From the NCBI GenBank assembly GCA_023135855.1, contig JAGLSH010000048.1, positions 1 to 5,770 on the forward strand: a DNA stretch of 5,770 nt. The letters run 5' to 3'. This document shows, piece after piece, positions 1-4,790 of this stretch. The number at the start of each line of letters is the position of its first letter. The stretch's first letter is position 1. The notes beneath the pieces were generated by a model. The model saw nothing but the letters and a program-made list of their open reading frames with translations. It ran no database searches and was not told the origin of the DNA. Position numbers and translations under genes: made by a program. This stretch comes from Candidatus Omnitrophota bacterium. Its GTDB lineage: Bacteria > Omnitrophota > Gorgyraeia > Duberdicusellales > 4484-171.

Positions 1-413
1 AAGGGAAAAAATTAGGCGGAATACTTTGCGAGATGAGTGCTGAGACTGATAGAGTTAACTTTGTAGTAGTAGGGATAGGCATTAATGTTAATTCCAAAGA
101 CTTACCGACAGAGGCTACTTCTTTATTTTTAAATTTAAAAAAGAAAGTATCGCGAGTAGAGATTGCTAAAAGAATACTTGAGGAGATAGAAATTTGTTAT
201 CTCCAGGCCCAACATCAAGGTTTTTCTAATCTTCTTCAGGAGTGGAGTAAATTTTGTTTTCTTTGGGGTAAACAAGTAAAAGTAGAAGTTCTTGATAAAC
301 AGATAATAGGTGAAGCTATTGGAATAGACGATAAAGGATACCTTCTTTTGCGCAAAAGCGATGGTAAGGTAGAGAAAATAACCTCCGGAGACATTACAAA
401 GCTCAAGACTTAA
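1..413 (+). CDS. birA: Biotin-protein ligase, C-terminal part (5' end outside window)
   Basis: This enzyme activates biotin to biotinyl-AMP and transfers it to the acceptor lysine of biotin carboxyl carrier proteins. In many bacteria it also represses biotin genes. The frame is open from base 3 and reads GKKLGGILCEM before the first in-window ATG at 33, so that ATG is internal. The KLGGIL segment matches the conserved KxGGIL/KLAGIL active-site strand, whose lysine contacts the biotinyl-AMP. It is followed by the family's VVGIGINVN strand. The last 45 or so residues (WGKQVKVEV...GEAIGIDDKGYLLL...ITSGDI) match the SH3-like C-terminal domain. The stop is TAA at 411-413. Any N-terminal winged-helix domain is out of view, so repressor activity (class II BirA) is inferred from the operator-like site just downstream, not seen. 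The family assignment is firm. Confidence 0.95.
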   Translation, partial: GKKLGGILCEMSAETDRVNFVVVGIGINVNSKDLPTEATSLFLNLKKKVSRVEIAKRILEEIEICYLQAQHQGFSNLLQEWSKFCFLWGKQVKVEVLDKQIIGEAIGIDDKGYLLLRKSDGKVEKITSGDITKLKT

Positions 414-438
414 AATTTTTTATTTTAAATTTTTCCTT

Positions 439-467
439 TTGGAATTGTAAACCTTTAGTGTTACAAT
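439..467 (+). promoter_or_regulatory. Probable sigma-70-type promoter of the bio operon
   Basis: A -35-like TTGGAA (439-444) is followed by a 17-base spacer and TACAAT (462-467), which is one base from TATAAT. TGT directly before the hexamer gives the extended -10 pattern TGnTACAAT. An almost pure A/T stretch at about 414-438 sits where an UP element would lie. A start of transcription about 7 bases after the -10 box would fall near 474, giving a leader of about 20 bases ending in the bioB ribosome binding site. The -35 box is only 4 of 6 matches. The spacing and extended -10 make the call reasonable, but it is by eye. Confidence 0.65.
444..467. promoter_or_regulatory. Palindromic operator, BirA-like, overlapping the bio promoter
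   Basis: ATTGTAA (444-450) and TTACAAT (461-467) form a perfect 7-base inverted repeat with a 10-base centre. The left half reads TTGTAAACC, identical to the known BirA half-site consensus. The right half read on the other strand is TTGTAACAC, 7 of 9 matches. Known bacterial BirA sites have about 14-16 bases between the nine-base half-sites; here there are only 4 (454-457). The site lies between -35 and -10 and covers the -10 box, so binding should block transcription. The neighbouring birA supports BirA as the ligand. The compact spacing leaves open another regulator. Confidence 0.6.
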
Positions 468-477
468 AGATGACAAT

Positions 478-483
478 GGAGGT
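478..483 (+). promoter_or_regulatory. Ribosome binding site of bioB
   Basis: GGAGGT lies 10 bases before the ATG at 494. It decides the start, because the two in-frame ATGs upstream (470 and 476) have no such site, and 470 lies at or before the predicted transcription start. Confidence 0.75.
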
Positions 484-493
484 AAATGCCAAC

Positions 494-1411
494 ATGGAAA
501 AGGAATATTTGGATTCGTTAATTAATCTTCCCTTACCAGAACTATTATCTTTAGCTAATAAAACTCGAAAGGAGCACTTAGGTTCTAAGCTTGAATTGTG
601 TAGTATTATAAATGCTAAATCCGGTTATTGTAATCAAGACTGTAAGTTTTGCGCTCAATCAACTCACCATTCTACTGATATAGCTACTCATCCTTTAAAA
701 AAGAAAGAAGAAATTATAAAAGCTGCCAAGAAGGCTAAAGAAATTGGAGTTGAGAAGTTTGGTATTGTAACTAGTGGAAATTGTCTTGCTCCAAAAGAGT
801 TAGAGGAGATAATTCTAGCAATTTCTCAAATAAAAGAGGAGATTGGAATTGTTGTTTGCGCTTCTTTGGGAGCTTTAAAAGTTGAAGAATTAAAGCAATT
901 AAAGGAAGCCGGTCTCACTCGTTATCATCACAATATTGAAACTTCCGAGCGATTTTATAAACAAATAGTTTCAACTCATGATTTTAAAGAGAGAGTGGAC
1001 ACAGTAAGGGCTGCTAAAGCAGTAGGTTTAGAAGTTTGTAGTGGTGGAATAATCGGCATGGGCGAGACTTGGCAGGATAGAATTGATATGGCTTTTGCTT
1101 TAAAAGAGTTAGACATAGATTCAGTGCCAATAAATATTTTAGTTCCGATAAAAGGAACTTCTTTGGAGAATGTAAAACCAATTTCCTGCAGTGATGTTAT
1201 TAGGACTTTATCAATTTTTAGAGTAATCTTAAAAGACAAGCTTATAAAAATAGCAGCCGGAAGAGAAAGTGCTTTAGGTGATTTTCAAGGCCTAGGTTTT
1301 ATGGCTGGAGCCAATGGGATGCTTATTGGAGGTTATCTAACTGTTAAGGGAAGGGCCCTTGAGGCTGATTATAAGCTTATAGAAGAAGTAAAAAAATTAT
1401 GGGACGAATAG
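494..1411 (+). CDS. bioB: Biotin synthase
   Basis: This radical SAM enzyme inserts sulfur into dethiobiotin to make biotin, the last step of the pathway. With the ATG at 494 the protein has 305 residues, somewhat shorter than the E. coli enzyme (346) but complete in all core motifs. The SAM-cluster motif CNQDCKFC supplies C46, C50 and C53 for the [4Fe-4S] cluster. The expected ligands of the sacrificial [2Fe-2S] cluster are present: C97 (SGNC), C122 (VVCASLG), C182 (EVCSGGIIGMGE) and R257 (AAGRES). YHHNIET matches the family's YNHNLDT. A longer reading from 470 would add eight residues, but the ribosome binding site at 478-483 and the predicted transcription start favour 494. It is the first gene after the promoter, and its end overlaps bioF by 13 bases. 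Assignment is certain; only the start is open to doubt. Confidence 0.97.
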   Translation: MEKEYLDSLINLPLPELLSLANKTRKEHLGSKLELCSIINAKSGYCNQDCKFCAQSTHHSTDIATHPLKKKEEIIKAAKKAKEIGVEKFGIVTSGNCLAPKELEEIILAISQIKEEIGIVVCASLGALKVEELKQLKEAGLTRYHHNIETSERFYKQIVSTHDFKERVDTVRAAKAVGLEVCSGGIIGMGETWQDRIDMAFALKELDIDSVPINILVPIKGTSLENVKPISCSDVIRTLSIFRVILKDKLIKIAAGRESALGDFQGLGFMAGANGMLIGGYLTVKGRALEADYKLIEEVKKLWDE

Positions 1412-2559
1412 AAGAATTTTTAAAGAAAAGAGAAAAGAATAATTTACTAAGGGTTTTAAAACCAGCGACTTTTCGAGGGGAAGGGCTAAGAAAATCAAAA
1501 GGTAAAGAGCATATTGATTTATCTTCTAATGATTACTTAGGTTTTTCAACTCACCCTAAGTTAAAGCAAGTGGCTAAAGAGGTAATAGAAGAATTAGGCG
1601 TAGGTTCATCAGCTTCTAGGCTTTTGAGTGGAGATTTAGATATTTATCACAGATTAGAAGAGCAAATAGCTAATCTTAAAGGTAAAGAAAAAGCCTTAAT
1701 TTTTAACTCTGGTTATCAGGCTAATGTTGGAATAATAAGCGCTATTTGTAATCGTGGTGATATTATTTTTTCTGATAAACTAAATCATGCCAGCATAATA
1801 GATGGGATAGCTTTGTCGGGAGCAAAGCTTTTTCGTTTTAGACACAATGATTCAAATCACTTAGAGCAATTATTAAAAGAGCAGAGAAATAAGTTTAAAG
1901 AAGCTTTAATAATAACTGAGAGTGTATTTAGTATGGATGGCGATAAACCACTATTAAAAGAATTAGTTAGTTTGAAGAAAAAATACAATTGTAAATTAAT
2001 GGTAGATGAAGCCCATGCTACTGGAATATTTGGCAGGAATGGGGCCGGTGTAGTTGAAGAAGAGGAAGTGACCAAGGAAATAGATTTAATAATGGGTACC
2101 TTTAGTAAAGCCTTGGGAAGTTTTGGTGGTTATGTTGCGTGTTCAGAGGTTTTAGTTAGCTATTTAATAAACACTGCTAGAAGTTTTATATATTCTACTG
2201 CTCTTCCACCTTCAGTAATTGCAGCTAATTTAGCTTCTTTAGAATTAGTAGGAGAAGAACCAAGGCGAAGGAAAGATCTTATTAATAATAGTGATTATTT
2301 TAGAGAAAGATTAAAAGATTTGGGATTAAAAGTAAAAGGGTCATCTCAAATAGTGCCGATGATTATATCGGACAATCAAAAGGTAGTTAAAATTAGTAAA
2401 GAGTTAGAGAAAAAAGGTTATTGGGTCCTTCCGATACGGCCGCCTACTGTACCCGAGAGAGAATCTCGGTTGAGATTTTCAGTAACTGTGAATCATTCAA
2501 AAGAAATTCTAGAAAAACTTATTAAAGATTTATGTCAGAGCCAATTTTTAAATATTTAG
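1399..2559 (+). CDS. bioF: 8-amino-7-oxononanoate synthase (KAPA synthase)
   Basis: This PLP enzyme of the alpha-oxoamine synthase family condenses L-alanine with pimeloyl-ACP (or -CoA) to give KAPA. The length of 386 residues is normal (E. coli 384). Motifs appear in order: SNDYLGF (43-49), GSSASRLLSGD (69-79), FNSGYQAN (102-109), KLNHASIIDG with H130 expected to stack on PLP, SVFSMDGD (175-182), VDEAHATG (202-209) with D203 and H206, and TFSKALGSFGG with K237 as the PLP lysine. Near the end RPPTVPERESRLR keeps the substrate-carboxylate arginine (R357), but has arginine where the usual PxGTxRLR motif has glycine. The ATG lies inside the end of bioB with only a weak AG-rich stretch before it, so translation is probably coupled to bioB. 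The last 28 bases overlap the next gene. The PLP lysine context and the operon position separate it from the related enzyme KBL. Confidence 0.96.
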   Translation: MGRIEEFLKKREKNNLLRVLKPATFRGEGLRKSKGKEHIDLSSNDYLGFSTHPKLKQVAKEVIEELGVGSSASRLLSGDLDIYHRLEEQIANLKGKEKALIFNSGYQANVGIISAICNRGDIIFSDKLNHASIIDGIALSGAKLFRFRHNDSNHLEQLLKEQRNKFKEALIITESVFSMDGDKPLLKELVSLKKKYNCKLMVDEAHATGIFGRNGAGVVEEEEVTKEIDLIMGTFSKALGSFGGYVACSEVLVSYLINTARSFIYSTALPPSVIAANLASLELVGEEPRRRKDLINNSDYFRERLKDLGLKVKGSSQIVPMIISDNQKVVKISKELEKKGYWVLPIRPPTVPERESRLRFSVTVNHSKEILEKLIKDLCQSQFLNI

Positions 2560-3212
2560 ACAGAGGAAGCGATAAGACTATTGTCCTTATCCCAGGTTGG
2601 GCTACTGATTATAGGGTTTTTGACTTATTAGATTTAAAATTTAATTACTTATTACCCATTGATTTTTCGCTTTCTACTTTTAAAAGTAGCCTTTTTAATA
2701 CTTTGAGAGAGAAGGAGATAAAGAATATTTCTTTGCTGGGTTGGTCTTTGGGTGGATTCTTAGCAGCAGAGTTTGCCGGGAAATATCCTGGGTTAGTAGA
2801 GGAGCTTATCTTAATAGGAATAAGAAAAAAATATGATCAAGAAAAAATAGCTGAAATAGGAGAATTTCTTAAAAGAAGCAAGAAGGGTTATCTTTATAAA
2901 TTCTATAAACAGTGTTTTTTCAAACAAGAGAATATGATTTGGTTTAAGGAAAACCTACTTAAAGCTTATTGCCAAGATTTTGATTTAGAATATTTACTTA
3001 AGACTTTAGATTATTTAGCAAAGTCACAGATAAATACCCAAGAATTATTGGCAATAGAGAAAATAAAAATTATACATGGGGCTTGTGATCAAATAGCGCC
3101 AATTGAAGAGGCTAGAGAAGTTTGTGAAACTATAGCAAGAGCCGAGTTGATAATTGTTGAAAATTGTAGTCATGCTCTTTTTTTGGAAACTGATTTAGGA
3201 AAGTATATATGA
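2532..3212 (+). CDS. Alpha/beta hydrolase, probable pimeloyl-ACP methyl ester esterase (BioH/BioG type)
   Basis: The likely role is hydrolysis of pimeloyl-ACP methyl ester, which ends the BioC-started chain and supplies BioF. The 226-residue protein has an alpha/beta hydrolase layout: strand and oxyanion loop LIPGWATD (19-26), nucleophile elbow GWSLGG with S72, a short helical cap at about 97-165, acid D186 in HGACDQIAP, and H214 in ENCSHALF. The catalytic triad is therefore complete. GWSLGG matches E. coli BioH (LGWSLGG), while the length is nearer the shorter BioG-type enzymes. PGW replaces the HGW seen in BioH. The hydrolase superfamily is certain; the substrate is inferred from the position between bioF and bioC, a common place for bioH or bioG. 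The gene overlaps bioF by 28 bases with no clear ribosome binding site, so it is probably translationally coupled. I leave the symbol blank because BioH, BioG and other isofunctional esterases cannot be separated by eye. Confidence 0.85.
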   Translation: MSEPIFKYLDRGSDKTIVLIPGWATDYRVFDLLDLKFNYLLPIDFSLSTFKSSLFNTLREKEIKNISLLGWSLGGFLAAEFAGKYPGLVEELILIGIRKKYDQEKIAEIGEFLKRSKKGYLYKFYKQCFFKQENMIWFKENLLKAYCQDFDLEYLLKTLDYLAKSQINTQELLAIEKIKIIHGACDQIAPIEEAREVCETIARAELIIVENCSHALFLETDLGKYI

Positions 3213-3991
3213 TAAAAAAAGTAATAATAGAAGAAAATTTTTCAAAACATGCTTGGGATTATGATCAGCATTCAAAAGTTCAGAACTTTTGTGCTTCTAC
3301 GTTGATTGAAAGAGTTAAGGGCAAAAGTTTTTCAAAGATTTTAGATATTGGTTGTGGAACTGGAAATTATACCAAACTTCTAAGAGAGAAATTTTCTAAA
3401 GCTAAGATAGTAGCTATAGATATATCTTCTGAGATGATTAAAGTTGCCAAGAAGAAGTTAGAAGATAAGGAAATAGAATTTATTGTTGCTGATGCCCAGG
3501 AATTTAGGCTAGAAGAAGAATTTGATCTTATAAGTTCTAATGCTAGTTTTCAATGGTTTCAAGATTTGAAGCTGGATTTAATAAAATATAGGGAAGCTCT
3601 TAGTGCGGGAGGAACTATTTTATTTTCTACTTTTGGTCCTGAGACTTTTTTTCAATTGCATAGTTGTTTGAAGGAGTTTCTTAATAAGCCAGTGGCAATA
3701 AGTGCGAGTAATTTTTTAAAAAGAGCGGAAATAGAGAGAATATTAAAAGATATTTTTAAAGAAGTAAGTGTGAGAGAAGAGATTTACAACCAAGAATATG
3801 ATTCATTATTAGAGTTGTTAGAAAACTTAAGATGTACTGGCACAAGGGGTGATGGCTTAAGAGGGGAAATTTTTTGGACTTCTCGAAGAATAGCCCAAAT
3901 AGAGAAGATTTATAAAAAGAGGTTTTCCGCCGAAGGCGGAAAAAGTATCGTAGCCACTTATCAAATGCTCTTTTGCCGAGGTAATAAGTAG
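3209..3991 (+). CDS. bioC: Malonyl-ACP O-methyltransferase
   Basis: This SAM-dependent methyltransferase caps the free carboxyl of malonyl-ACP, so that fatty acid synthesis can extend it to pimeloyl-ACP methyl ester. The 260-residue length is normal. The N-terminal FSKHAWDYDQHSKVQ (11-25) is the typical BioC opening. Motif I is LDIGCGTG (45-52); D71 ends strand 2 (AIDIS) and D95 lies in VADAQEF. SSNASFQWF (109-117), FSTFGPETF (139-147), CTGTRG (209-214) and the closing VATYQMLFCRG (248-258) are BioC-specific features that separate it from general class I methyltransferases. The start ATG overlaps the previous stop (ATGA), with AGGA eight bases upstream, so translation is coupled. Codons 239-245 (FSAEGGK) are made by a perfect 21-base palindrome in an otherwise AT-rich gene. 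The protein remains intact and near normal length there. Confidence 0.95.
   Translation: MIKKVIIEENFSKHAWDYDQHSKVQNFCASTLIERVKGKSFSKILDIGCGTGNYTKLLREKFSKAKIVAIDISSEMIKVAKKKLEDKEIEFIVADAQEFRLEEEFDLISSNASFQWFQDLKLDLIKYREALSAGGTILFSTFGPETFFQLHSCLKEFLNKPVAISASNFLKRAEIERILKDIFKEVSVREEIYNQEYDSLLELLENLRCTGTRGDGLRGEIFWTSRRIAQIEKIYKKRFSAEGGKSIVATYQMLFCRGNK
3923..3943. repeat. Perfect 21-base palindrome inside bioC
   Basis: TTTTCCGCC (3923-3931), loop GAA, and GGCGGAAAA (3935-3943) form a 9-base-pair perfect stem with a 3-base loop. It covers exactly seven codons of bioC (F239 to K245) and is far richer in G+C than its surroundings. It looks like a small palindromic repeat unit tolerated in a surface loop before the last strand. 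A mobile origin is inference, since no second copy is in the window. Confidence 0.8.
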
Positions 3992-3996
3992 GCAAA
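3972..3996. repeat. Dyad spanning the bioC stop codon
   Basis: TTTGCC (3972-3977) pairs with GGCAAA (3991-3996) across a 13-base loop that includes most of the last bioC codons. The stop codon TAG straddles the loop and the right arm. The stem is only six base pairs and there is no following T-run, so it is a weak structure and may be chance. It abuts the stronger hairpin that starts at 3996. Confidence 0.4.
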
Positions 3997-4022
3997 GCGG
4001 TTTAGGATTCGCCTAAACCGCT
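3996..4022. repeat. Intergenic hairpin 1 after bioC, possible attenuator
   Basis: AGCGGTTTAGG (3996-4006) and CCTAAACCGCT (4012-4022) form a perfect 11-base-pair stem with loop ATTCG. The bases that follow (GTTTTCCC) contain only four T, so this is at best a leaky terminator. It starts five bases after the bioC stop codon. It could lower or stabilise expression of one half of the operon relative to the other. Its inner 23 bases return in inverted form at 4040-4062. Confidence 0.75.
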
Positions 4023-4038
4023 GTTTTCCCTAGGCGCC

Positions 4039-4063
4039 TCGGTTTAGGCGAATCCTAAACCGA
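4039..4063. repeat. Intergenic hairpin 2, reverse complement of hairpin 1
   Basis: TCGGTTTAGG (4039-4048) and CCTAAACCGA (4054-4063) form a perfect 10-base-pair stem with loop CGAAT. No T-run follows on either strand, so it is not a terminator by itself. Positions 4040-4062 are the exact reverse complement of 3998-4020, including the loop, so the two hairpins can also pair with each other as one 23-base-pair stem enclosing 19 bases (4021-4039). It ends 13 bases before the bioD ribosome binding site. Confidence 0.8.
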
Positions 4064-4076
4064 TAGAAGAGTTGTT

Positions 4077-4082
4077 GGAGGT
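4077..4082 (+). promoter_or_regulatory. Ribosome binding site of bioD
   Basis: GGAGGT lies five bases before the ATG at 4088, the same sequence as at bioB. bioD starts afresh after the hairpin gap, unlike bioF, the hydrolase and bioC, which overlap their upstream neighbours. Confidence 0.8.
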
Positions 4083-4087
4083 AAGAG

Positions 4088-4780
4088 ATGAGAGGGATTT
4101 TTGTTACTGGAACGGATACTGGTATAGGCAAGACGATTGTAACCGGGTTGTTGGCTAAGTTTTTAGATGATCAAGGTTATGAAGTTATAACTCAGAAATG
4201 GGTTGAGACTGGTACTCTAGGTTTTTCTAAAGATATTAGCCTACATTTAAAATTACTTGGTAGGAGAAAAAAAGATTTAAAGAGTTATCTAAATGACATG
4301 TCTCTTTATACTTTTAAATTTCCATCTTCGCCTCATCTTGGTTCAAAGTTAGAGAAGAAGAAGATAAATATAGAGAAAATAAAAAAGAGTTTTAAGTTTT
4401 TAATAAAAGAATTTGATTATGTAATAGTTGAAGGAGTAGGTGGAGCCTTGGTCCCCTTAAATAAGAAAAAGTTAGTAATAGACTTAGCTAAGGATTTAAA
4501 TCTTCCAGCTTTAATTGTAGTTGGTAATAAGTTGGGAGCAATTAATCATACCCTTCTTACTATAGAAGCTCTTCGGGCCAGAAAGATTAGAATACTTGGA
4601 GTTATTTTTAATAATTTAGGAAATAAGGGAAGTAAGATAATTTTAAAAGATAATCCCAAAATAATAGAGGCAATAAGTGGGGTTAAATCTTTAGGAAGTT
4701 TGCTTTGGACTAAAGATAAAGATTTATTGTATGAAAGTTTTAAGAAAATAGGTAAGAAGATATTGTCTAATTTAAAATAA
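4088..4780 (+). CDS. bioD: Dethiobiotin synthetase
   Basis: This ATP-dependent enzyme closes the ureido ring of DAPA with CO2 to give dethiobiotin. The 230-residue length is close to E. coli BioD (225). The P-loop GTDTGIGKT (8-16) has K15. K37 sits in QKWVETG, where most family members have KPVxTG or KPVxSG: the lysine, threonine and glycine are kept, but proline is replaced by tryptophan. D49 is a likely Mg ligand. SPHLGSKLE (81-89), VIVEGVGGALVPL (112-124, E115), NKLGAINHTLLT (147-158) and GVIFNN (171-176, N175) are typical. The family's GEIP near the C-terminus appears as GSLLW. The gene follows a 96-base gap holding two hairpins and has its own GGAGGT site. Ten bases separate it from bioA. 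All catalytic residues that I can place are present, so it should be active. Confidence 0.95.
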   Translation: MRGIFVTGTDTGIGKTIVTGLLAKFLDDQGYEVITQKWVETGTLGFSKDISLHLKLLGRRKKDLKSYLNDMSLYTFKFPSSPHLGSKLEKKKINIEKIKKSFKFLIKEFDYVIVEGVGGALVPLNKKKLVIDLAKDLNLPALIVVGNKLGAINHTLLTIEALRARKIRILGVIFNNLGNKGSKIILKDNPKIIEAISGVKSLGSLLWTKDKDLLYESFKKIGKKILSNLK

Positions 4781-4790
4781 GGGATCAACA

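Noticed and set aside
33..413. A separate small gene starting at ATG 33
   Set aside because: The frame is open upstream to base 3 and encodes the conserved KLGGIL segment of BirA, so it is the tail of a longer gene.
411..438. Possible birA terminator: TAAAAT and ATTTTA around a T-run
   Set aside because: The stem is only six A/T pairs and would not be stable. The tract is better read as general AT-richness or an UP element of the bio promoter.
976..1239. Open frame on the - strand inside bioB
   Set aside because: It lies entirely within a clear biotin synthase frame, with no ribosome binding site or recognisable protein.
1857..2075. Open frame on the - strand inside bioF
   Set aside because: Low-complexity serine-rich shadow of bioF codons that covers its conserved catalytic motifs.
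3756..3995. Open frame on the - strand at the end of bioC
   Set aside because: Antisense to bioC-specific motifs and through the palindromes, with no family resemblance.
3996..4027. Strong intrinsic terminator ending the operon after bioC
   Set aside because: Only four T follow the hairpin, and bioD and bioA continue the same pathway on the same strand 66 bases later. Full termination is unlikely.
3996..4063. CRISPR array or insertion-sequence ends
   Set aside because: Only two units in inverted orientation, no regular direct repeats and spacers, no transposase, and no flanking target duplication that I can see.
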